Source of the DNA: Dyella dinghuensis
GTDB taxonomy: Bacteria; Pseudomonadota; Gammaproteobacteria; Xanthomonadales; Rhodanobacteraceae
NCBI RefSeq assembly: GCF_003977615.1
Contig: NZ_RYZR01000007.1
Coordinates: 682,001 to 746,000 of the forward strand
Reading direction: 5' to 3'
DNA length: 64,000 nt
In this document: positions 55,097 to 62,855 of the stretch, in pieces
Layout: each line of letters starts with the position of its first letter
Position numbering within the stretch: position 1 is the first letter of the stretch
Made by a program: the position numbers and the translations under genes
The notes under the pieces: generated by a model
Told to the model about the DNA's origin: nothing
Database searches by the model: none
Seen by the model: the letters and a program-made list of their open reading frames with translations, nothing else

Positions 55097-55761
55097 CGCA
55101 TTTCTCCGGCGTGGCGCATCACGTGATGGAGTGCCTGCTCGTAAACCGGACGCAGCGACTCGCGCGAATCGACATGCATGCCGAGGTCGTGCATGTGTCC
55201 ATTGGACAAGCTGTAGCACCACGCGTGCACCGAAAGCGGCTGTCCGCGCTCCCAGGCTTCCATCACGACGGTGGTCTGGCAGACATTGACGACCTGTTCG
55301 ATCGCATTGAGTTCGCACAAGCGCGTGTTGCGCAAGGGCATCGAAGGGAGCGAAGCAAGCACTTCGCCGTGTTTCTGCGCGACATCGCCGACGTGACGCA
55401 ACCAGTTGTCGACAAGGCCAAGTCGACGCTCGTCCAGCACAGCCTGCACACCGCCGCAGCCGTAGTGGCCAACAACGATAATGTGCTCGACTTTGAGCAC
55501 GTCCACCGCAAACTGGATGGCGCTGAGGCAGTTGAGATCGGTGTGCGAGACGACGTTGGCGACATTGCGCTGAACGAAAATCTCGCCGGGCGGGAGATCG
55601 ACAATCTGCGTAGCGGGCACGCGCGAATCCGAGCAGCCGATCCACAAGTATTTGGGTGACTGCTGTTTGGCGAGGCGCTCAAAGAATTGCGGATCGGCGC
55701 GGGTCATGTCGGCCGACCAGCGGCGGTTGCTGTCGATCAGATCCTGTAGTGGGCTGCTCAA
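55093..55761 (-). CDS. can: Beta-class carbonic anhydrase
   Basis: Zinc enzyme of 222 residues for CO2/bicarbonate exchange in the cytoplasm. Zinc ligands are Cys43 and Asp45 (IGCSDSRVPA), His99 and Cys102 (VVGHYGCGGV). The rest, including RNVANVVSHTDLNCLSAIQFAV and GWCYS-like VHAWCYSLSNG, fits the E. coli Can type. The start is TTG at 55761, supported by GAGG eight bases upstream and by the usual N-terminus (LQDLIDSNRRWSADM). It sits inside the operon between the aldehyde dehydrogenase and RidA genes. It may supply bicarbonate or clear CO2 released by decarboxylation in the same pathway. Confidence 0.94.
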   Translation of the reverse strand: MSSPLQDLIDSNRRWSADMTRADPQFFERLAKQQSPKYLWIGCSDSRVPATQIVDLPPGEIFVQRNVANVVSHTDLNCLSAIQFAVDVLKVEHIIVVGHYGCGGVQAVLDERRLGLVDNWLRHVGDVAQKHGEVLASLPSMPLRNTRLCELNAIEQVVNVCQTTVVMEAWERGQPLSVHAWCYSLSNGHMHDLGMHVDSRESLRPVYEQALHHVMRHAGEMR

Positions 55762-55771
55762 GATGAATTCC

Positions 55772-57223
55772 TCAATAGCGAATACAAATATTGCGCGGCT
55801 CGGTGAAGAAGCGCAGCGCCTCAACGCCGCCCTCGCGACCGACGCCAGATTGTTTGCTGCCACCGAACGGCGTGCGCAGGTCGCGCAACAGCCAGCAATT
55901 GATCCAGACGATGCCGAATTCCAGCTGGTTGGCCATGCGATGTGCGCGTGAGAGGTCCGTCGTCCACAACGATGCGGCAAGGCCATAGCCCGTGCCGTTC
56001 GCAATCGCCAAGGCTTCGGTTTCGTCTTCGAACGGAATTAGCGTGACAACGGGGCCGAAAATTTCCTGTTGGTTCGTCATCGTGTCGTTCGACAAGCCAT
56101 CGATCACGGTTGGCGCGACAAACCATCCGTTGGTGCAACGGCCGTTGAGTTTCAACGACTCGCCGCCAATGAGAACGTTGCCACCTTCATCGCGCGCCTG
56201 CGCAATGCAGCGCATGACTTTGTCAAAATGTTCGCTGGAGACGAGCGCACCAAGGTCGCTGGATGCTTCTTGTGGATCGCCGACGCGCAAAGCTTTCACA
56301 CGCGCCAGATAGCGCTCGCGGAATGCGTCGTAGATCGAGCGTTGCACCAGCAGACGCGAACCGCACAAACAGATCTCGCCTTGATTGGCGAAGCCCGATC
56401 GCACAATGGTGTCGAGATTCTCGTCCGAGAGATCGGCATCGGCAAAAACGATGGCGGGATTCTTGCCGCCAAGCTCCAGCGAAACCTTCTTGAATTGCGG
56501 TGCCGCGATAGCTGCGATGCTGGCGCCTGTACGCGTGCTACCGGTGAAGGAGACGGCCTTGATGGCGGGGTGTTCCACGATTGCCTGACCGGTGGTCGGG
56601 CCACGGCCCTGCACAATGTTCAATACGCCCGGCGGAAAACCTGCTTCGATACTGAGTTCGCCCAACAGCGCAGCTGTGCAGGGCGTGATTTCCGACGGCT
56701 TCGCGACCACCGCATTGCCACTCGCCAGGGCAGGCGCGATCTTCCACGTAAACAGATAGAGAGGAAGGTTCCACGGGCTTATGCAGCCGACAACACCCAG
56801 CGGCCGGCGCAGCGTGTAATTGATCGCACCGGTTTCCATCGCGTGCGATTCGCTATCCCACGCCGTGATGGCGGCAGCGAAAAAGCGCAGGTTGGAGATT
56901 GCGCGCGGAATATCCAGACGCTTTGCGAGCGCAACCGGCTTGCCGCTATCGCGCGATTCCAGTTCGGCAAATTCATCCAGCCGCGCTTCGATCAGATCGG
57001 CGAGACGATTGAGGTAACGTGCGCGTTCGTCGGAGGGTGTGGCAGCCCATCCCGGCGCGGCTTTTTGTGCCGCTTGTGTGGCGGCATCGACGTCGGCAGC
57101 GGTGGAATCCGGGCAGTGTGCGAACAACGTGCCGGTGGCCGGCTCGTAAACGTCGAGCCAGTGATTTTCCAGGGGCGCCTGCAGGCGACCGTCAATGAGA
57201 TTGGCGAGGCGTGTGCTTGGCAT
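55772..57223 (-). CDS. Aldehyde dehydrogenase, probable 2-aminomuconic semialdehyde dehydrogenase
   Basis: NAD-dependent aldehyde dehydrogenase of 483 residues. Motifs: SPWNLPLYLFTWKIAPALASGN, FTGSTRTGASIA, catalytic Glu in VSLELGGKNPAIVF, catalytic Cys in NQGEICLCGSRL, and EIFGPVVTLIPF. This pattern (EICLCGSR, ELGGKNPAIVFADADL) is that of the hydroxymuconic/aminomuconic semialdehyde group. With the RidA-type deaminase gene nearby it fits the kynurenine 2-aminomuconate route. The ATG at 57223 is chosen; relatives start near LANLIDG. Other aldehydes are possible. Confidence 0.88.
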   Translation of the reverse strand: MPSTRLANLIDGRLQAPLENHWLDVYEPATGTLFAHCPDSTAADVDAATQAAQKAAPGWAATPSDERARYLNRLADLIEARLDEFAELESRDSGKPVALAKRLDIPRAISNLRFFAAAITAWDSESHAMETGAINYTLRRPLGVVGCISPWNLPLYLFTWKIAPALASGNAVVAKPSEITPCTAALLGELSIEAGFPPGVLNIVQGRGPTTGQAIVEHPAIKAVSFTGSTRTGASIAAIAAPQFKKVSLELGGKNPAIVFADADLSDENLDTIVRSGFANQGEICLCGSRLLVQRSIYDAFRERYLARVKALRVGDPQEASSDLGALVSSEHFDKVMRCIAQARDEGGNVLIGGESLKLNGRCTNGWFVAPTVIDGLSNDTMTNQQEIFGPVVTLIPFEDETEALAIANGTGYGLAASLWTTDLSRAHRMANQLEFGIVWINCWLLRDLRTPFGGSKQSGVGREGGVEALRFFTEPRNICIRY

Positions 57224-57278
57224 CCTTGCAAGCTTAGAACCTGCGCGCCCGGATTGCACCGGACGCGTGCGTACAGGC

Positions 57279-58070
57279 TTAACTCAGCGACTTGGTGCGG
57301 CCGCCATCGACCGCGATGCTGACGCCGTTGACGTAGGCGGCCGCCGGTGTGCACAGGAACGCGATCACTGCGCCCACTTCGCCCGGTTCGCCGAAACGGC
57401 GTGCCGGAACGGCAGCCACCATCTCCGCAGCGAGCTCTTCTTCGCTGCGCCCGGTCTTCTTCATTTGCGCATCGAGGATGCCGTCAAGGCGCGCGGTACG
57501 TGTGTAGCCCGGCAGCACATTGTTGACAGTGATGCCGTCCACAGCGAGCTCACCGGCGAGGGTTTTCGCCCACGCGGCAACCGCCGCACGAACGGTGTTG
57601 GATACGCCAAGACCCGGAATCGGTTCTTTCACCGACGTGGAAATGACGTTGACGAGGCGGCCGTAACCACTCGCTCGCATGCCGGGCAATACGGTTTGCA
57701 GCAATACCTGGCCAGCAATCAGGTGCTGGCGGAACGTATTTTCGAATGCAGCAGGTTCGGCCGTGTGAGCAAGGCCACCTGGAGGGCCGCCTGTGTTGTT
57801 GATCAGGATCTGCACTGGATTGGCCGCGACAATGTCAGCTGCCGCGGCCTGCAAGCCTGCGGTGTCCTGCATGTCGACGCTGCGCCAGTCGTGCCGCTGC
57901 GACGCGTGTTTCTTCGGCAGGCTCGCAGCAACCCCCTTGAGCTGATCTGCCGAGCGCGCAAGCAGCGTGACGTTCGCGCCGAGCTCGGCCAGTTCGACCG
58001 CCGTTGCGCGGCCAATGCCTTGCGATGCGCCACACACCAGCGCGTGACGGCCACTCAAATCCAATTGCAT
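57279..58070 (-). CDS. Atypical SDR lacking the YxxxK motif
   Basis: SDR-fold protein of 263 residues. The cofactor site is intact (VCGASQGIGRATAVELAELGANVTLLAR), and NNTGG replaces NNAG (ILINNTGGPPGG). Where the catalytic Tyr-x-x-x-Lys should lie, the sequence reads GVSNTVRAAVAAWAKTLA, so Ser and Arg occupy those positions. The C-terminal GVSIAVDGGRTKSLS is normal. It may be a reductase with another mechanism or a non-redox member. AAGGAG precedes the ATG at 58070. It lies 55 bp upstream of the aldehyde dehydrogenase gene and may act in the same pathway. Confidence 0.88.
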   Translation of the reverse strand: MQLDLSGRHALVCGASQGIGRATAVELAELGANVTLLARSADQLKGVAASLPKKHASQRHDWRSVDMQDTAGLQAAAADIVAANPVQILINNTGGPPGGLAHTAEPAAFENTFRQHLIAGQVLLQTVLPGMRASGYGRLVNVISTSVKEPIPGLGVSNTVRAAVAAWAKTLAGELAVDGITVNNVLPGYTRTARLDGILDAQMKKTGRSEEELAAEMVAAVPARRFGEPGEVGAVIAFLCTPAAAYVNGVSIAVDGGRTKSLS

Positions 58071-58098
58071 GTGATCTCCTTGGCGATGTTTTGATCGC

Positions 58099-58428
58099 TT
58101 ACGAGTGTGCGCTATGCCACTGCAGGGCGAGCGCCGCAATCCAGCATCCCCACGCGATCCATTGACTGTAGCGCCAGACACGCCAGATGCGCGTGATGGA
58201 TGCATCGTCGATGGCCGCAATCGCCGGCGATCGCAGCACGTGCTGCATGCGTAGCCACAATTGCGGTCCGCGCGCAGCCTGACTGCCGCCCGTATCCACG
58301 ATCACTTTCCAGTGCTGGGGATAGTCTTCACGCAAATGTTTGGCAATACGAAACGGCAACACCGCGTGCATGGTGAAGGCCACAAGACCAATGAGCAATA
58401 AACCGATGTAGACAACAAATGGAATCAA
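58099..58428 (-). CDS. Small membrane protein, function unknown
   Basis: Protein of 109 residues with a helix at each end (MIPFVVYIGLLLIGLVAFTMHAVLPF and WIAWGCWIAALALQW) and a soluble middle (LREDYPQHWKVIVDTGGSQAARGPQLWLRMQHVLRSP). I do not recognise the family. Its start overlaps the stop of the MalM-like gene by 4 bp (ATGA), which supports real translation. It lies 28 bp upstream of the SDR gene in the same run. Confidence 0.72.
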   Translation of the reverse strand: MIPFVVYIGLLLIGLVAFTMHAVLPFRIAKHLREDYPQHWKVIVDTGGSQAARGPQLWLRMQHVLRSPAIAAIDDASITRIWRVWRYSQWIAWGCWIAALALQWHSAHS

Positions 58429-59222
58429 AGGGGGCCCCAGCTCAAGTGTGACGGCAGATCGCTGCGCAGCGTGTTGAGCACGCCATCACCGGGAGGTGCC
58501 TTGCCGCATACGGCCTTGTCGACGGCCTGAGCATACGTCTTATCCATCATGCCTACCCACACGGTGCCATCCGGACCATGCTGGATTTTGTAGCTGCCGC
58601 CCATCGTGGTTGCCGCCGGCGTGCTGGAGGTATTGTTAATCGAGAACGTGCTGGCCGTTTGCTCCCAGTACGTGTTGTCGTTTTGTTGCTTGCCCGAGCT
58701 GTAGACAACGACGTAGCGCGCGCGCTTGTCCGTGACCGTGACGCTACCGAATGCGCCGCTGTCGCTGTTGCTCCAGCCCATGTATTCGCACAGTTTCACA
58801 TCCGTCGAATCGATTGGCTGAAATGCACCATCCAGCAGGACGACGCTCGGTGCGAACAGGTAACTGGAATTCGTTACCGAACGCCCCACCAGTTCGGATT
58901 TCAGCGCGATCTTGTACGGCAGCTTGGCATCCGTCGGCAGCGCGAAGCTCAGGAAGTAGCTGCGCACGCCGTTGATCGCCGCGACGGGACTGGTTCCTCC
59001 CAACACAAATTGCTGCGGATGCCAGGGCAGCGGATTCTGATAAGAAAAATCCGCGAAGCTGGTGCAGCAGGGCGTGGCCTGATCGAGCGCCTTCTTTGCA
59101 TCCGCCAGCGTTCGGGTTGGCGGACTCTGCGGCAGCAAGGTCGTAGGCAAGGGCAGCTTGACGCTATGGCAAGCGCCGAGCAGTAACGAGAAAGCGATGA
59201 TGAGTAACGGACGCAGTTGCAT
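58425..59222 (-). CDS. MalM-like envelope lipoprotein
   Basis: Lipoprotein of 265 residues (IIAFSLLLGAC|HS). The body has SYFLSFALPTDAKLPYKIALKSELVG, SSYLFAPSVVLLDGAFQPIDSTD and ARYVVVYSSGKQQ, the beta-sandwich pattern of MalM, including its FAPSVVLLD motif. The C-terminus is shorter than in E. coli MalM and lacks the tail helices. CC in QATPCCTSFADFSY is typical of xanthomonad-type MalM lipoproteins. The role is unknown even in E. coli, and no maltose genes are adjacent. The gene begins 12 bp after asnS. Confidence 0.78.
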   Translation of the reverse strand: MQLRPLLIIAFSLLLGACHSVKLPLPTTLLPQSPPTRTLADAKKALDQATPCCTSFADFSYQNPLPWHPQQFVLGGTSPVAAINGVRSYFLSFALPTDAKLPYKIALKSELVGRSVTNSSYLFAPSVVLLDGAFQPIDSTDVKLCEYMGWSNSDSGAFGSVTVTDKRARYVVVYSSGKQQNDNTYWEQTASTFSINNTSSTPAATTMGGSYKIQHGPDGTVWVGMMDKTYAQAVDKAVCGKAPPGDGVLNTLRSDLPSHLSWGPL

Positions 59223-59234
59223 GGGATCGATAAC

Positions 59235-60635
59235 TTAGAAGTCGGCACTCCCTGCCGCGCGGGGGTAGGGGATGGCATCGCGGATGTTCTGCAATCCGCA
59301 CACATACACCAGCAGGCGTTCAAAGCCTAGGCCAAAGCCTGCATGAGGTACGGTGCCATAGCGGCGCAGGTCACGGTACCAACCGTATGTGGCGATATCG
59401 AGACCGAACTTGGCCATACGGCGGTCCAGATAATCCAGACGTTCCTCGCGCTGGCTGCCGCCAATGATTTCACCGATGCCAGGCGCGAGTACGTCCATCG
59501 CGGCAACGGTTTTTTCGTCGTCGTTGAGGCGCATGTAGAACGCCTTGATCTGCTCGGGGTAATTCATCACTACCACCGGACGGCCGACGTGTTTTTCGGC
59601 AAGGTAACGCTCGTGCTCGGTCTGCAGATCGATACCCCATGCCACGGGGAATTCGAACTTCTGATTGGACTTTTTGAGTATTTCGATGGCATCGGTGTAG
59701 TCGATGCGTTCGAACGGTTGCGCGATAAAGTTTTCCAGACGCGTGACGGCTTCAGGCAACACACGTTCGGCGAAGAACGCCATGTCGTCGCCACGCTCTT
59801 CGAGCACGGCCTTGAAGATGGCCTTCAGGAATGCTTCGGCGCAGTCGGCATCTGCGGCGAGATCGGCGAACGCAATTTCCGGTTCGATCATCCAGAACTC
59901 GGCAAGGTGACGCGGCGTGTTGGAGTTTTCGGCGCGGAACGTCGGGCCGAAGGTGTACACCTTGCTCATCGCCAGCGCATACGCTTCGACATTGAGCTGG
60001 CCCGATACGGTAAGAAATGCTTCGCGGCCGAAGAAATCCTTGCGGAAATCGATCTTGCCTTTTTCATCGCGCGGCAGGTTCGCCAGATCCAGTGTGGACA
60101 GGCGGAACATGTCGCCGGCGCCTTCGGCATCCGACGTGGTGATGATGGGCGTGTTGATCCAGAAGAAGCCTTCGTCGGTGAGATGGCGGTGAATCGCCGT
60201 CATCATCGTGTGGCGCACGCGCGTGACCGCGCCGAACAGATTGGTGCGCGGGCGCAGATGTGCGACTTCGCGCAGGAATTCCATCGAGTGTTGCTTGGGC
60301 TGGATGGGGTAGGTTTCCGGATCGTCCACCATACCCGTAACGACCACATCGTCGGCCTGGAGTTCGAACGTTTGGCCTTTGCCTTGTGAGGGGACTAGCG
60401 TGCCGGTGACGATCACGCCCGCACCGGCGGTGAGATGTTTGACCTCGCTTTCGTAATTTCCGACCGTGGCAGGAACGACGGCCTGGATCGGATCGAAGCA
60501 CGAACCGTCGCTGACATTCACGAACGACAGGCCAGCCTTGGAGTCGCGCCGGGTACGCACCCAGCCACGGACAGTGACTTTGCTGCCGGCTTCGACTTTG
60601 CCGGAAAGGGCCTGTTTGACGCTTACCACCGTCAT
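59235..60635 (-). CDS. asnS: Asparaginyl-tRNA synthetase
   Basis: Class II aminoacyl-tRNA synthetase of 466 residues, the usual bacterial length. The N-terminal OB-fold anticodon domain has [26 protein letters not shown]. Catalytic motifs include [58 protein letters not shown] and the C-terminal [27 protein letters not shown]. The ATG at 60635 has AGGAG eight bases upstream. It leads a seven-gene minus-strand run down to the RidA gene, with gaps of at most 55 bp. Confidence 0.97.
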   Translation of the reverse strand: MTVVSVKQALSGKVEAGSKVTVRGWVRTRRDSKAGLSFVNVSDGSCFDPIQAVVPATVGNYESEVKHLTAGAGVIVTGTLVPSQGKGQTFELQADDVVVTGMVDDPETYPIQPKQHSMEFLREVAHLRPRTNLFGAVTRVRHTMMTAIHRHLTDEGFFWINTPIITTSDAEGAGDMFRLSTLDLANLPRDEKGKIDFRKDFFGREAFLTVSGQLNVEAYALAMSKVYTFGPTFRAENSNTPRHLAEFWMIEPEIAFADLAADADCAEAFLKAIFKAVLEERGDDMAFFAERVLPEAVTRLENFIAQPFERIDYTDAIEILKKSNQKFEFPVAWGIDLQTEHERYLAEKHVGRPVVVMNYPEQIKAFYMRLNDDEKTVAAMDVLAPGIGEIIGGSQREERLDYLDRRMAKFGLDIATYGWYRDLRRYGTVPHAGFGLGFERLLVYVCGLQNIRDAIPYPRAAGSADF

Positions 60636-60793
60636 GGATTGAAACTCCTGGGAGAAGCGCCCATTTGTTAAGGGCAAGCTGGCTAGCTCGCCACTCCTTT
60701 GGGCGTGAGGGCAAGCGGGCATGATAATGTAGCCCTTGCCCGCACTGCGACATGCAAAGCGGGTCATTAGTGCCAAATCAGAAACACTGTCCT

Positions 60794-61120
60794 ATGAGCA
60801 TCTCGATAACCCCCGCCGCCAACCAACGCATGCGCCAGTTCCTTGAACAGACGCCAGCGGCCGCGGGCGTCCGTTTCGGCGTGAAGAAGACCGGCTGCTC
60901 GGGCTTTGCCTACGTGGTGGACCTGGCCGAAACCGCGGGCACGGACGATCAGACGTTCCAGATCGACGGCGTGCCCGTCATCGTCGATGCCAAGGCGCTG
61001 CCGCTCGTCGACGGCACGGTGATCGACTTCCAGCGCCAGGGCCTCAACGCCAGCTTCGTCTTCCACAACCCCAATGCCACCGGGGAATGCGGCTGCGGCG
61101 AAAGCTTCACCGTCGGCTAA
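60794..61120 (+). CDS. A-type iron-sulfur cluster carrier (IscA/SufA-like)
   Basis: Protein of 108 residues that carries or inserts Fe-S clusters. The three conserved cysteines are Cys35 (KKTGCSGFAYV), Cys99 and Cys101 (ATGECGCGESFTVG). The GxRxGVxxxGCSG pattern and GLNASFVFHNPN match IscA and SufA better than ErpA. The ATG at 60794 is the family start. It stands alone: no iscSU or suf genes flank it, so it is probably a stand-alone carrier. It is divergent from asnS. Confidence 0.92.
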   Translation: MSISITPAANQRMRQFLEQTPAAAGVRFGVKKTGCSGFAYVVDLAETAGTDDQTFQIDGVPVIVDAKALPLVDGTVIDFQRQGLNASFVFHNPNATGECGCGESFTVG

Positions 61121-61151
61121 GGCCATCCGCAAACCCATTTAGATCAGCACG

Positions 61152-61181
61152 TTGCGCTGACTGGTTGATCCCGCTTACAAT
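61152..61181 (+). promoter_or_regulatory. Candidate sigma-70 promoter of the rpsF operon
   Basis: TTGCGC (61152-61157), 18 bp, TACAAT (61176-61181). The -10 matches at 5 of 6 positions. It lies 32 bp after the Fe-S carrier stop and would give a leader of about 100 bases before rpsF. Confidence 0.5.
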
Positions 61182-61222
61182 TCCGCTTCTGTCTGCGCGC
61201 AAAGGCGTGCGGGTGGGACCTT

Positions 61223-61245
61223 GCCTCACCGCATCTGCGGGAGGC
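61223..61245 (+). promoter_or_regulatory. Structured leader hairpin upstream of rpsF (possible S6:S18 site)
   Basis: GCCTC, a single unpaired A, CCGC, loop ATCT, GCGG, GAGGC form a 9-bp interrupted stem. rpsF mRNA leaders in many bacteria carry a hairpin with an ACCG/CCG bulge bound by the S6:S18 complex for feedback control. The ACCG here is in the stem and not clearly a bulge; an alternative pairing of TGCGGGTG (61208-61215) with CACCGCA (61227-61233) would change that. Confidence 0.4.
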
Positions 61246-61286
61246 TGACTGGCCTGTAAGGGCCTCATCCATAAGGAGTTTCCCCA

Positions 61287-61715
61287 ATGACCTTGCGTCA
61301 TTACGAAGTAGTGTTTCTGGTCCATCCTGACCAGAGCGAACAGGTTCCGGCGATGATCGAGCGTTACAAGGCGCTGATCACGGCCGACGGCGGCAAGATC
61401 CACCGCCTGGAAGATTGGGGCCGCCGCCAGCTGGCGTACCCGATCGTGAACCTGGCCAAGGCTCACTACGTCCTGCTCAACATCGAAGTGGGCCAGAACG
61501 CGCTGAACGAACTGGAGTCGGGTTTCCGCTTCAACGATGCGGTGCTCCGTCACCTCGTCATCAAGCGTGACGAAGCCGACACCGATCAGTCCTTCATCCT
61601 GAAGAGTAAGGAAAAGGATGATGCCAAGTCCTCGCGCCGCCGCGACGACGACTCCGACGGTGATGACCGCCGTGTTGGTCGCGCTGACAGCGACGATGTC
61701 GATCTCGAAGACTGA
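61287..61715 (+). CDS. rpsF: Ribosomal protein S6
   Basis: 30S subunit protein of 142 residues. Standard features are [44 protein letters not shown] and [34 protein letters not shown]. The C-terminus is an acidic/basic tail ([13 protein letters not shown]...DDVDLED), longer than in many species but consistent with RimK-type glutamylation targets. AAGGAG precedes the ATG. It leads the rpsF-rpsR-rplI operon. Confidence 0.98.
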   Translation: MTLRHYEVVFLVHPDQSEQVPAMIERYKALITADGGKIHRLEDWGRRQLAYPIVNLAKAHYVLLNIEVGQNALNELESGFRFNDAVLRHLVIKRDEADTDQSFILKSKEKDDAKSSRRRDDDSDGDDRRVGRADSDDVDLED

Positions 61716-61731
61716 TTAGGAGCCTAAAGCC

Positions 61732-61962
61732 ATGTCCAAGTTCTTCCGCCGCCGCAAGTTCTGCCGCTTTACGGCCGAAAACGTCAAAGAGATCGACTAC
61801 AAGGATCTCAACACGCTGCGCCAGTACGTCACTGAGAACGGCAAGATCGTTCCCAGCCGCATCACCGGCACCAAGGCTCGTTACCAGCGTCAGCTGGCCA
61901 CGGCCATCAAGCGCGCTCGTTTCCTCGCGCTGCTGCCGTACACCGACAACCACGACGTCTGA
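61732..61962 (+). CDS. rpsR: Ribosomal protein S18
   Basis: 30S subunit protein of 76 residues that pairs with S6. The sequence [67 protein letters not shown] is split here only for reading and is canonical throughout: the FCRF start, the LRQYV helix and the [10 protein letters not shown] loop. It is 16 bp after rpsF. Confidence 0.98.
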   Translation: MSKFFRRRKFCRFTAENVKEIDYKDLNTLRQYVTENGKIVPSRITGTKARYQRQLATAIKRARFLALLPYTDNHDV

Positions 61963-61973
61963 TCGTCGTTTTT

Positions 61974-62109
61974 CCTCCTCTCCCCTTTGGGGAGAGGATC
62001 GAGGTGAGGGGGCATGCTTGCGATAGCGCTGGTTCGGAGCGTGCTTCGAATCGGCCATGACGCAAGATTGGCCCCTCACCCCAGCCCTCTCCCCGTAGGG
62101 GAGAGGGAG
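61974..62109. repeat. REP-doublet element inside the rpsR-rplI interval
   Basis: Two inverted REP units: 61974-62012 contains CTCTCCCCTTTGGGGAGAGG and then GAGGTGAGGGG; 62072-62107 contains CCCCTCACCCCAG and then CCTCTCCCCGTAGGGGAGAGG. Each unit is a small hairpin, and the two are inverted copies with a 59-bp spacer. It lies 11 bp after rpsR and about 90 bp before rplI, in the middle of a ribosomal operon. It belongs to a different family from the elements at 11.7 and 43.6 kb. Confidence 0.88.
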
Positions 62110-62200
62110 TAATTAAGTTAATTAAGTAAGTTGTACGACTTCGGACAACCGTCCACGGCTGCGCTGGGCCACACCGGTGCTAACGAATTAAGGAATTACC

Positions 62201-62650
62201 ATGGAACTCATTCTTCTCGAGAAAGTGCGCAACCTCGGCAACCTCGGCGACAAGGTCAAAGTGAAGCCGGGTTACGGCCGCAACTACCTGCTGCCGCAGG
62301 GCAAGGCCGTTCGCGTGAATGCCGACAACCTCGCCGCGTTCGAAGCACGCCGCGCCGAATACGAAGCCAAGGCCAACAACCTGTTGACCGACGCTGAGTC
62401 GCGCAAAGCCAAGCTGGCTGACGTGACGGTGACCATCAGCGCCAATGCAAGTCCGGAAGGCAAGCTGTACGGCTCGGTCGGTCCGCGCGAGATCTCCGAC
62501 GCGCTGCAGGCCGCCGGTCACGACATCCACAAGAACGAAGTGATCCAGGGCGAAGGCCCGATCCGTCACATCGGCGAATACGATGTGGTGATCAGCTTGC
62601 ACGCTGACGTGCAGAGCTCGGTGAAGGTGATCGTGGTCGGCGAAAAATAA
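62201..62650 (+). CDS. rplI: Ribosomal protein L9
   Basis: 50S subunit protein of 149 residues with the signature [37 protein letters not shown], the long central helix ([28 protein letters not shown]), and the C-terminal domain [28 protein letters not shown]. Between rpsR and rplI there are 238 bp with the REP doublet and an AT-rich stretch (TTAATTAAGTTAATTAAG), more than usual for this operon. A terminator follows. Confidence 0.98.
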   Translation: MELILLEKVRNLGNLGDKVKVKPGYGRNYLLPQGKAVRVNADNLAAFEARRAEYEAKANNLLTDAESRKAKLADVTVTISANASPEGKLYGSVGPREISDALQAAGHDIHKNEVIQGEGPIRHIGEYDVVISLHADVQSSVKVIVVGEK

Positions 62651-62679
62651 GCCGCTACGTCATCAACCTGATGCAAGCG

Positions 62680-62710
62680 AACGGGCGCCCATGCGGCGCC
62701 CGTTTCTTTT
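62680..62710 (+). terminator. Rho-independent terminator after rplI
   Basis: A 10-bp perfect stem, AACGGGCGCC (62680-62689) and GGCGCCCGTT (62695-62704), loop CATGC, followed by TCTTTT. It separates the ribosomal operon from dnaB. Confidence 0.9.
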
Positions 62711-62730
62711 GTGGGTACTCGCAACGTCGG

Positions 62731-62786
62731 TTATCCCCAGGCGCCCACAAGATATCCACAGACTTATTGTCTCGTTCTATGAGACA
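62731..62786 (+). promoter_or_regulatory. dnaB upstream region with two DnaA-box-like sites
   Basis: TTATCCCCA (62731-62739) and ATATCCACA (62752-62760) each differ by one base from the strong DnaA box TTATCCACA and lie 21 bp apart in the same direction, two helical turns. An inverted repeat, TGTCTC / GAGACA (62768-62773 and 62781-62786), follows. The dnaB promoter must lie here, but no clear -35/-10 pair is visible. Confidence 0.4.
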
Positions 62787-62855
62787 GCGCCGCGTATGCT
62801 CTCTCTTCGTGCCCGCCGACACGGTGTGCGCCTTTCCTTGCAACAGGGAATGTCC

